A stretch of DNA of 5,201 bases from Hyphomicrobiales bacterium. GTDB taxonomy: Bacteria > Pseudomonadota > Alphaproteobacteria > Rhizobiales > S144-23. The DNA lies in the NCBI GenBank assembly GCA_015494375.1, contig WGBL01000409.1:1-5201 (forward strand), in the 5' to 3' direction. The position numbers and the translations under genes were made by a program. How positions within the stretch are numbered: the first letter of the stretch is position 1; every line of letters begins with the position of its first letter. Shown one piece after another: positions 1 through 5,201 of this stretch. A model generated the notes under the pieces. That model was not told the DNA's origin, did no database searches, and saw nothing but the letters and a program-made list of their open reading frames with translations.

Positions 1-591
1 CGCAAGATCGACCCGAGGACCGGATTCCGGGCGATGGCCTACCGGAACAAGGCTCATGGTGATGTCGTCGTCGCCGTTGCGGGGACCAAGTTTACAAGCA
101 TCCGCGACTGGCAAAACAACGCGTCGGCGGCAATGGGCCACGTCCCAATCCAGTTCCTTCAGGCGCGCACCTTTGTCCAATCCATTCGAGACTCGTTCGG
201 GGGCAACGAGATTACATGCACGGGGCATAGCCTTGGGGGCGGCGCCTGCGCCTATGTGGCGGTGACCTCGCGCAAGGGCGTGCGGGCCGTCGTGGTCAAT
301 CCCATCACGCCGGGATACGAGGCCCTGCGCTCTTCCGATCGGGTGGACAATTATGTGGTGAGGGGAGACGTGGCGCGCGGCCTCTATGGCAAGCTCGAGG
401 GCCGCTCCCTGATCGGCAATGTCTATTACGTGGACAACATGCTGTCCCACCTTCCGTCTGCCACGCCGTTGGGGGGCGTGCTGGGTAACAAGTCTCGCAT
501 CAAGGCCAGCGTCGCCATCCTCAACCACGGGTTCGATCGAGCGCTTCGTCTTATTGCACGCCAGGCGGGCGTGGCTCCGCCATCCCGATAG
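1..591 (+). CDS. Class-3-type lipase / alpha-beta hydrolase, 3' part
   Basis: The reading frame is open from base 1, so the gene starts before the window. The first ATG at 34 is internal: the preceding residues (IDPRTGFRAMAYRN) already match the usual lead-in of this family (GF.A..YRN...G..V.A..GT..DW..N). Numbered from Met at 34, the oxyanion-region AGT is at 16-18, the nucleophile elbow GHSLGG at 64-69 with Ser66, a likely catalytic Asp112 in VVRGDV, and His165 in LNHGFD, so the Ser-Asp-His triad is complete. Family members hydrolyse ester bonds of glycerolipids or phospholipids; the substrate here is unknown. Similar domains occur in secreted lipases and in lipase effectors of type VI secretion or polymorphic toxins, and the missing N-terminus would decide between them. 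The C-terminus after His165 is short (20 residues) and ends naturally at TAG 589-591. A secreted protein gene follows 51 nt later on the same strand. Confidence 0.85.
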   Translation, partial: RKIDPRTGFRAMAYRNKAHGDVVVAVAGTKFTSIRDWQNNASAAMGHVPIQFLQARTFVQSIRDSFGGNEITCTGHSLGGGACAYVAVTSRKGVRAVVVNPITPGYEALRSSDRVDNYVVRGDVARGLYGKLEGRSLIGNVYYVDNMLSHLPSATPLGGVLGNKSRIKASVAILNHGFDRALRLIARQAGVAPPSR

Positions 592-632
592 GAAAGCGTA
601 TGAATGGAGCTGCGAGCAGTAGCGTTGCACAA

Positions 633-637
633 GGGGG
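633..637 (+). promoter_or_regulatory. Ribosome binding site deciding the start at 643
   Basis: A GGGGG run within AAGGGGGAT lies 5 nt before ATG 643 and only 2 nt before ATG 640. The longer in-frame start at 604 would place this purine run inside the coding region and put 13 extra residues in front of the signal peptide, so 643 (or 640) is preferred. Confidence 0.55.
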
Positions 638-642
638 ATATG

Positions 643-1896
643 ATGTGGTGCAGAACGCGAGCGGTGCTGGTCGGAAGCCTCGTTGTGATCGGCGTCACAC
701 TTGGTTTGGCAAAGATTGCAGTCGCCCAGTTTTTCCCAGCCGGTTGTCCCGGCCGCTGGGTATCGGTTGGCTATGGCAGTATGTGCCTTTGCCCGGATGG
801 CTCCTTTGCCGCCTACATTGGTGGACGAATTGTTTGTCCTAACTCCTATCGCCCCCGCTATCGACCACGCCGCGTCTGCCGGGTCGGCTATTATCCGATC
901 GGCGGCAAGTGCGTCAAGCAGGGCTACAAGCCCTGCAAGGGGCAGAACTTCGCCTGTCCAAAGGACAAAAAATGCATCCCCGGCGGTTGTGCGCCCAAGG
1001 ATGCGTCAGCCTGCCCGAGCGGCAAGGGGCGATTCTGCAAGGCGCCTCTCACTTGTGCGGTGGGGCTTGATGGCAAGGAAGCTTGTTTTTCGGCAGAAGG
1101 GATTCGTCTGCTGCGTGTCGAGCAGGGCCGGCGCCTACGCGCAAGATATGTCGCCCGGCGCGATGCCCATCGCAATGCGGTCGCTGCGGCCTTTCGTAAG
1201 CGCCATGGCAAGAGCTACAGAGAGTGGCTGGCGTTCGTGCGCCAGCTAGCGATCGTGCTGCGGAGCGCTGGCGAGAACAGCGCAGCGGCGCAGCAGGCGC
1301 GGGACGACATGCGCGCTGCCTTCGCGGGTGTCGAGAAGCCGTTGCCGACGCTGCCTGAAGGCACGGGCGTCGATATCGGTGCCGCCGGGATTAGGAACCG
1401 GCCCTGTGCAGGGCTCTTCGAACGCTCCGAGCTGTGGGACGAGGGCTACATTTTGGAGCGCTGCACGCGCAGGGGTTGGGCGATCGCTCGGCGAATCGAC
1501 GAAGCGGGTAATGCGCTTGCGACTTGTGCGGCGGTCGATCCAAAAGGGCGCATGACCATCACACTCGAAGCGGAATCACAAGAGACAGCCGCGACGGTGC
1601 GCTTGGCCAATCTGAAGGCCAGGGAATGGGCGCTCGGCGCTGAGGATCAGGCTGCCGTCAGCTTCGCGGTGGATGGGCAACGGTTTTTCGAAGGGCGGCT
1701 CAAGGTGCTTGTGAGCGACACGCCGCCGCTGCGCTATGGCTTCGTATGGCACGCGGGATCGCGAGAGCTTGAGGCGCTGATCCGTGGAAATCGAGCCCGT
1801 GCGCGGATCGAGAAGCTCTCCTGGCCCGTCTCTCTCAGAGGTTCCGCCGCGGCCATTCGCGCGGCCAGCGCCTGCGCCCGTTCCACCGGTCCGTGA
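643..1896 (+). CDS. Secreted cysteine-rich protein of unknown function
   Basis: I do not recognise this as a named family. The start at 643 is chosen because GGGGG at 633-637 lies 5 nt before it and because a Sec signal peptide then begins at once: MWCRTR, a hydrophobic stretch at residues 8-28, and a likely cleavage AVA|QF after residue 28. ATG codons at 640 and 604 are in frame but fit less well. The product is 417 residues. Residues 35-148 hold 14 cysteines with short Gly/Pro spacings (CLCPDG, KPCKG, KKCIPGGC), suggesting a disulfide-knit region. Residues 155-225 are charged and probably helical (RRLRARYVARRDAHR). The C-terminal part has four more cysteines (255, 274, 295, 411) and ends in SLRGSAAAIRAASAC, resembling the C-terminal motif of IalB/DUF1176-like periplasmic proteins; that link is an inference. 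It probably acts in the periplasm or outside the cell. It may be co-transcribed with the lipase and could be its partner or immunity protein. Confidence 0.75.
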   Translation: MWCRTRAVLVGSLVVIGVTLGLAKIAVAQFFPAGCPGRWVSVGYGSMCLCPDGSFAAYIGGRIVCPNSYRPRYRPRRVCRVGYYPIGGKCVKQGYKPCKGQNFACPKDKKCIPGGCAPKDASACPSGKGRFCKAPLTCAVGLDGKEACFSAEGIRLLRVEQGRRLRARYVARRDAHRNAVAAAFRKRHGKSYREWLAFVRQLAIVLRSAGENSAAAQQARDDMRAAFAGVEKPLPTLPEGTGVDIGAAGIRNRPCAGLFERSELWDEGYILERCTRRGWAIARRIDEAGNALATCAAVDPKGRMTITLEAESQETAATVRLANLKAREWALGAEDQAAVSFAVDGQRFFEGRLKVLVSDTPPLRYGFVWHAGSRELEALIRGNRARARIEKLSWPVSLRGSAAAIRAASACARSTGP

Positions 1897-1898
1897 AG

Positions 1899-1953
1899 GC
1901 GTGCAGGCGCCATGTGCCAGCAATGATGTGCCGGCAATGCTCTGCCTGCGCGC
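1899..1953. repeat. Interrupted inverted repeat between convergent genes
   Basis: GCGTGCAGGC (1899-1908) and GCCTGCGCGC (1944-1953) can pair over 10 bp with one G-U pair in the + strand transcript. The loop is about 35 nt and no T-run follows, so it is not a classical terminator. It starts 3 nt after the stop codon of the cysteine-rich gene and lies in the 70-nt gap between the two convergent genes, where a bidirectional transcription end or mRNA 3' stabiliser would be expected. A second, smaller stem (AGGGGC 1961-1966 with GCCCCT 1974-1979) overlaps the HNH stop codon. Confidence 0.35.
1912..1939. repeat. Tandem 14-bp direct repeat
   Basis: Two adjacent units, ATGTGCCAGCAATG (1912-1925) and ATGTGCCGGCAATG (1926-1939), differ at one base. 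They sit in the loop of the inverted repeat in the intergenic gap. Their function is unknown; they could be a small slippage duplication. Confidence 0.6.
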
Positions 1954-1966
1954 GCCCGTGAGGGGC

Positions 1967-2790
1967 TCATCGCGCCCCTTGCCAGACATGGCGGCGATGG
2001 TAGGCGAGATAGGGGCGGTGCTCGGGCCTCAAGCGAATGCGCGGCACGGCCGCGGCCCCAGCGAGGCCGAAGAGGGCGCGGGCCGAGGCGCTGAGCGCCG
2101 GTGCTGCCAACGCCCGGCCGTCGTCATCGAAGGTGACGAGGCCGCGGTCGAAGGCGGCGTCCAATGGGCCGCAAGCAACAGGCCGTTGTGGACATCGAGC
2201 CGCTCGGCATCGCTTGCGCACGCGGTCCAGGGCTTCATGTGGCTCGCGCGCAAGAGCTCCGCCTGGTCGCACCCCGTGACCGCGCAGCGCCCACCCCAGA
2301 GCCCCAAGAGCGCGTCGCGAAAGATGTTCTGGCCGATGCGTTGAATAGCGCGGCGCTCGGCCTCGGTGCGCGCTGGCAGGGCGCGGACTTCGGCATTGAA
2401 GCGATCGAGAGGCACGGTCGGCAATGCCTTGGAGAGCTCAAAGACGCGCCGGCACGGTCGGGTGCAGCCCGAGCCTTGCCCCCTCGCCCGCACGAAAGGC
2501 GGCGCAACCCGTTCAGGCAAAGGAACGTCATGGGCGCGCTCGAAGCCCTCCTGCCTCATGGCGTCGGCAACAGCAGGGAGCGATGGAGTGACGAGAAAAC
2601 TGTCCGAGCCTGGCGCGCCATCGAAGGTGATGAAGCAAAGCGCCTCGACGCGGGTATAGGTGGCAAGCGCCGCCACCCAGCCTTGCGCGGCCTCGCGGTC
2701 GGCATGAAAGCCGTTCTCCCTGAGCGCACGATAGAGCCGCGCATGCTGGAGCGGCATGAGCGGCGGCCGGGATTGCGCCATCTCGGTCAC
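1967..2790 (-). pseudogene. HNH endonuclease, frameshifted after the HNG motif
   Basis: This is an HNH nuclease of the HNH_2 type, which would cut DNA and is often found beside methylases as a restriction or defence nuclease. The first part reads in one frame from GTG 2790 to about 2162 (210 residues), with an N-terminal domain of unknown role, RIGQNIFRDALL at 151-162, GRCAVTGC at 167-174, ASH with His184, RLDVHNGLLL at 197-206, and AAHW at 207-210. The expected continuation DAAFDRGLVTFDDDG appears only in another frame, which runs to TGA 1967-1969 and ends with the conserved-looking EHRPYLAYHRRHVW. One missing base at 2161-2164 explains this: CAT TGG GAC restores H-W-D, and the 824-nt span then becomes 825 nt, or 274 residues. 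As sequenced, translation runs on out of frame to about 2029 and loses the last helix of the HNH fold. GTG 2790 is preferred over ATG 2781 because GGAAGGAG lies 8 nt before it; the longer frame from 2961 runs antisense to the YwgA-like gene and is spurious. The first 60-base line inside the gene (2041-2100) is 85% GC. A sequencing error is a real alternative. Confidence 0.82.
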
Positions 2791-2798
2791 AACGCCAA

Positions 2799-2806
2799 CT
2801 CCTTCC
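2799..2806 (-). promoter_or_regulatory. Strong ribosome binding site for the HNH gene
   Basis: Read on the - strand, GGAAGGAG lies 8 nt before GTG 2790 and 17 nt before ATG 2781. The spacing favours the GTG start. It sits in the 34-nt gap after the YwgA-like stop codon, which supports translation from a shared mRNA. Confidence 0.6.
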
Positions 2807-2824
2807 GCTTTTCGCCCCTCCCGA

Positions 2825-3343
2825 TCAACGACCGGTCTGCGCCGGCGGCAGGCCGAGCTCGCCGAGCAGCTCGAGCGCCTTGTCGAGCCGCCCCTCCTCG
2901 GTCTTCCAGGTCTTGCGGCGGCGGATTTCCTTCTTCCAGTCCTCCACCTTCTCGACTTCATGGAGCCAGTGCGCCGTCGCCGCCAGTTCCAGAACGACCG
3001 AGCTCGTTCCGGCCCATTCTTTCACCATATGCTGAAACCGCTCCGGCAAGGGCGGCGCTTTCCGTCCCTTGTCTGTGAGTTCGAAAACGCTGTATTGCGC
3101 TCCATCGCTTTGCCGGTGTTCCCGCTTCTCCCTGAGGAGATCGAAAGCATCCGCATACCACACAGCGCTGTCCACGCCCTGCGAATACGGGCCATAGTGG
3201 TGATAGGTGAAATCGAAGTCCGCACCTTCAAGGCCCAATTGCTGCAACAGATAGGCGATCTTCTGCAAGCGCACCCGTCCCACGAGCTTGCCCTCGTCCG
3301 TCGCCTTGACGATCGCAGCGATCAGTTTTTCCGGTTCGGCCAT
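2825..3343 (-). CDS. YwgA-like small protein, possibly Panacea/SocA-related
   Basis: This intact 172-residue protein resembles the YwgA family. Residues 5-36 form helices with RLQKIAYLLQ at 25-34, followed by a YHHYGPYSQGV motif (47-57), a combination also seen in the SocA/DUF4065 (Panacea) proteins that act as antitoxins or adaptors. Residues 84-92 (YSVFELTDK) look like a winged-helix hairpin. The C-terminal half is helical and basic (KKEIRRRKTWKTEE, 137-150), then an amphipathic LDKALELLGELGL. There is no signal peptide or membrane segment, so it should be cytoplasmic. The molecular role is not established. In Bacillus subtilis, from memory, ywgA lies next to ywfO, an HD phosphohydrolase gene, and the same pair occurs here with only 14 nt between the genes. 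That suggests this protein regulates or recruits the HD enzyme. A sampled line (3181-3240) is 52% GC, well below the flanking methylase and HNH genes. Confidence 0.75.
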   Translation of the reverse strand: MAEPEKLIAAIVKATDEGKLVGRVRLQKIAYLLQQLGLEGADFDFTYHHYGPYSQGVDSAVWYADAFDLLREKREHRQSDGAQYSVFELTDKGRKAPPLPERFQHMVKEWAGTSSVVLELAATAHWLHEVEKVEDWKKEIRRRKTWKTEEGRLDKALELLGELGLPPAQTGR

Positions 3344-3350
3344 GTCTCAT

Positions 3351-3359
3351 TCCCCCTTT
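3351..3359 (-). promoter_or_regulatory. Ribosome binding site of the YwgA-like gene
   Basis: AAAGGGGGA on the - strand overlaps the TAA stop of the HD gene (3360-3358) and ends 7-8 nt before ATG 3343. Overlap of the Shine-Dalgarno with the upstream stop codon suggests translational coupling of the two genes. Confidence 0.6.
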
Positions 3360-4695
3360 ACAATCCTCTCGCTCGCTCCCGGTTTTTCTCGCTCGCGAAA
3401 TAGAACCGGATCAAGCGGTTGTTGAAATTGCTCAACGTATCGATGAGGCGTGAAATATCCGGTCTTGAGATTTCCACAGCCTCGCCGCCATCAAACACAT
3501 GCAGGCGCTTATGCAAGCGCTCGGTATCGCCTCCAATCGTGGTATAGATGTTCGGTTCGACTTCATCCTTCACGACACGTTTGGCTTTGATCACCTTGTT
3601 AAACGCTTTTTCTATATTGCGTGCCTTTTCCGCTCGGCGCCCATCGTCACGACCGACTTCCGTCGACAGGCAATAGGTCTTGTAAGGCCTCCGCTCACGA
3701 ACGCGCGCAGCCAGCTCCTTCACCAGAGAATCATGGGCCTGCGCCATGAGGTCGAGCGAGGTGTAAACGAGCATGTCATCGAGTGCCAGATAGTTTTCCA
3801 CTGTATTGCCCTTGGCCTGGAAAAAAGCGATGAGCGGATGCCTTGCAGGCAAGCCAGTGGCACGCGAAACCCCTCTCCCACCCTTCACGATCTCAGCCAC
3901 GCGACCAAAGAGAATGGAGATCATGGCCGCCACGGCGCGCGTGGTCTTGTGGAGATAAACCTGCTCCTGCAACGTGTGACGCGCCAGCAGGAATTGCTCG
4001 GCCGCCGGAATGGCCTTGGCGTGAAAACAGAATGAGGCAACCCGCTTACCTTCTTCTTCCAAGGGAATTTCAGCGACCCGCAGATTGTCCATCAGCCAGT
4101 CGAAATCGATATGTCCGGCATGCGTGCCCGTCATCAGACGATCGCGCTGCAGATAGTCGAGACGATCGGCATCGAAGGAGCTGGAAAATACGGCGTGATA
4201 AATGTCGCTTGGATTTTCCGCCTTGAGCATGGTCGCAATGCGTTGCGCTCGGCGTTCTCCCAGCAATGGCAGAATATTGCCATGCTGGTTCAGAATGATC
4301 TCTGCCGTCCATTCCTCGTGCTTCTTGTACACGCCGCGAGCCTCTTGCGCCCTCTCGAAGGCGTGACTGAAGGGGCCGTAACCGATGTCGTGCAGGAGCG
4401 CGGCGAGAATGGCGTCATCGGCCTTGTCCTGATCGAACTCCTCTCCGAGTTCGCGCTTAAGAATCTCCACCAGCATCTTTGCACAATGATAGACGCCGAC
4501 GGAGTGTGCAAAGCGCGTGTGCGTGGCGCCGGGATAGACGAACTCGGAGACGCCGAGTTGTCGGATGCGGCGCAGGCGTTGCATCTCCGGCGTCTGCAAC
4601 AGAGCCCAGGCCAGTTCATCGCGCGCATTGCCCTCCTCGAAGACAATCAGCCCGTGCACGGGATCTCTAATGCGCATGCCGGTGAATGCTTCCAT
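3358..4695 (-). CDS. HD-domain phosphohydrolase, YwfO/SAMHD1-like (COG1078 type)
   Basis: This complete 445-residue protein belongs to the HD-superfamily branch that includes YwfO and is related to dGTPases and SAMHD1. It opens with the family hallmark MRIRDPVHGLI (7-17) and continues with LRRIRQLG (41-48) and THTRFAHSVGVYH (58-70). The metal ligands of the H..HD..D site are His64, His102-Asp103 (LLHDIGYGPFSH) and Asp177 (FDADRLDYLQRD); His126 in KKHEEW matches a further conserved catalytic His. All key residues are present, so it should be active, most likely hydrolysing dNTPs or a related nucleotide; the substrate cannot be read from sequence. Length is close to that of YwfO. ATG 4695 gives the longest product, but ATG 4677 (MRIRDP) has GGAAG 11 nt before it and also fits the family start; a possible promoter would start transcription near 4695. 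The gene begins 59 nt after the restored methylase reading frame ends and is followed closely by the YwgA-like gene. Sampled lines are 50-55% GC. Confidence 0.9.
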   Translation of the reverse strand: MEAFTGMRIRDPVHGLIVFEEGNARDELAWALLQTPEMQRLRRIRQLGVSEFVYPGATHTRFAHSVGVYHCAKMLVEILKRELGEEFDQDKADDAILAALLHDIGYGPFSHAFERAQEARGVYKKHEEWTAEIILNQHGNILPLLGERRAQRIATMLKAENPSDIYHAVFSSSFDADRLDYLQRDRLMTGTHAGHIDFDWLMDNLRVAEIPLEEEGKRVASFCFHAKAIPAAEQFLLARHTLQEQVYLHKTTRAVAAMISILFGRVAEIVKGGRGVSRATGLPARHPLIAFFQAKGNTVENYLALDDMLVYTSLDLMAQAHDSLVKELAARVRERRPYKTYCLSTEVGRDDGRRAEKARNIEKAFNKVIKAKRVVKDEVEPNIYTTIGGDTERLHKRLHVFDGGEAVEISRPDISRLIDTLSNFNNRLIRFYFASEKNRERARGL

Positions 4696-4701
4696 GGGTA
4701 G

Positions 4702-4730
4702 AACATATCAGGAACATGAGGGCGCGTAAA
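4702..4730 (-). promoter_or_regulatory. Possible sigma-70-type promoter for the HD-YwgA-HNH unit
   Basis: On the - strand TTTACG (4730-4725) resembles a -35 element and TATGTT (4707-4702) a -10 element, with a 17-nt spacer. Transcription would start near 4695, on or next to the first ATG. The mRNA would then be leaderless from 4695, or translation would begin at 4677. Both boxes deviate from consensus. Confidence 0.35.
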
Positions 4731-4745
4731 GTGCGTGCGGGCGGC

Positions 4746-4766
4746 GGTCAGAGGTCAGAGGTCGAG
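4746..4766. repeat. Short tandem GGTCAGA repeat
   Basis: Two perfect GGTCAGA units (4746-4759) are followed by a partial third (GGTC at 4760-4763). The repeat covers the end of the restored methylase frame, where TGA 4757-4755 would stop translation. Confidence 0.5.
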
Positions 4767-4799
4767 GGCGCGGAAGGTGCCGTCGGCCTCGAAACGGTC

Positions 4800-5201
4800 T
4801 CAGGCCTCGAGGACGAGGCGGCGGGTGCGGTACTCGCCAAAGGCCCGGATCTCCTTCTCCTTGAAGAAGCGGACGCTCTCGGAGGGGTAATCCGGCCCCA
4901 TCACGTCGGCAGAATCGAGGATGTAGCGCAGATCGTCGCAGCAAAGGCCATAGGGGCGGGCGAAGAGGCCGCCGAGGGCCGACAGGGCAAGGGCCGGCTG
5001 GCCGCGCCAGAGCTCGCGAAAGAGGATGAGAAGCCCCTGCCAGGTGTCGGTGTGGCGATCGCGGACATGGCGCTTGAGGGCAAGGGTGCGAAGCCGTGAA
5101 AGGCTGTAACCGCCGGCATAGACCTCGGGCGCGCGGGTGTGGTGTGCGCGGGCGGCGCTGTCGGCTTCGTCAGGCTCTCGCGTATGCAGCAGGCCACGGT
5201 C
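4800..5201 (-). CDS. Eco57I-like DNA methylase / RM protein, C-terminal end, with premature TGA
   Basis: The frame is open from the window edge (5201) to TGA 4802-4800 and yields 133 residues; it has almost no Met, so it is easy to miss. The C-terminal part reads CCDDLRYILDSADVMGPDYP, then a SESVRFFKEKEI motif, then FGEYRTRRLVLEA. This is the typical end of large Eco57I-type restriction-modification methylases (N6-adenine methylases of type IIG-like or BREX/DISARM-like systems), where the usual sequence continues LVLEAWD. Here the Trp codon is TGA, and the same frame goes on with DRFEADGTFRALDL to a TGA at 4757-4755, a plausible natural tail. A G-to-A change (TGG to TGA) explains it. TGA also ends three other genes in the window, so recoding is unlikely. 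The catalytic NPPY motif would lie beyond the window. A sampled line (4981-5040) is 70% GC. Loss of 15 residues may or may not abolish activity, and the exact system cannot be named from this fragment. Confidence 0.75.
   Translation of the reverse strand, partial: DRGLLHTREPDEADSAARAHHTRAPEVYAGGYSLSRLRTLALKRHVRDRHTDTWQGLLILFRELWRGQPALALSALGGLFARPYGLCCDDLRYILDSADVMGPDYPSESVRFFKEKEIRAFGEYRTRRLVLEA

Noticed and set aside
1961..1979. Hairpin AGGGGC / GCCCCT as a terminator
   Set aside because: The stem is only 6 bp and no T-run follows on either strand; it may be chance in GC-rich sequence.
1784..2344. 186-codon open frame on the + strand
   Set aside because: It overlaps the end of the cysteine-rich gene and runs antisense to the HNH gene; its low-complexity composition suggests no real protein.
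2791..2961. N-terminal extension of the HNH frame up to ATG 2961
   Set aside because: It overlaps the YwgA-like coding region on the same strand, is Arg/Ser-rich without structure, and a good ribosome binding site points to GTG 2790.
2164..3078. 304-codon open frame on the + strand
   Set aside because: It lies antisense to the HNH and YwgA-like genes, has no domain-like sequence and arises from high GC.
4111..4701. 196-codon open frame on the + strand
   Set aside because: It is antisense to the HD gene, whose motifs are unmistakable.
4800..4802. TGA as selenocysteine or a reassigned Trp codon
   Set aside because: The family residue is Trp, no selenocysteine context is seen, and TGA ends three other genes in the window.
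4686..5099. 137-codon open frame on the + strand
   Set aside because: It is antisense to the methylase C-terminus and Ala/Gly/Glu-rich, as expected of a GC-rich shadow.

Overview
The window is GC-rich and has no RNA gene or insertion sequence that I can see. Codon use and protein style (Ala/Arg-rich proteins, an HNH protein of a kind common in Hyphomicrobiales, a secreted protein ending like alphaproteobacterial IalB-type proteins) suggest an alphaproteobacterium, probably Hyphomicrobiales. This placement is an inference.

Two gene groups converge at about 1.9 kb. On the + strand, bases 1-591 hold the 3' part of a serine lipase of the class-3 type (GHSLGG, followed by Asp and His in the expected order). 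It is followed by a secreted, cysteine-rich protein (643-1896) with a Sec signal peptide, 14 cysteines in the N-terminal part of the mature chain and 4 in the C-terminal part. The two could be an enzyme and its secreted partner, or an effector and a periplasmic immunity protein, but the lipase N-terminus lies outside the window.

On the - strand, read right to left, the order is: the C-terminus of a large Eco57I-like DNA methylase or restriction-modification protein (5201-4800); an HD-domain phosphohydrolase of the YwfO/SAMHD1-like type (4695-3358); a YwgA-like small protein (3343-2825); and an HNH endonuclease (2790-1967). Gaps are short (14 and 34 nt after the HD gene), so the last three look like one transcription unit, with a possible promoter just before the HD gene. 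The make-up is that of a defence island. The HD-YwgA pair repeats the ywfO-ywgA neighbourhood that I recall from Bacillus, placed here between a DNA methylase and a nuclease.

Two lesions stand out. The methylase has TGA where its family has Trp (LVLEA-W-D), and a plausible 14-residue tail follows in frame. The HNH gene has lost one base directly after its HNG motif, probably from a run of three G, so its last third is in another frame. Both nucleic-acid-modifying genes are thus altered while the HD and YwgA-like genes between them are intact. That middle pair is also lower in GC (50-63% in sampled 60-base lines) than the genes on either side (70% or more in sampled lines).
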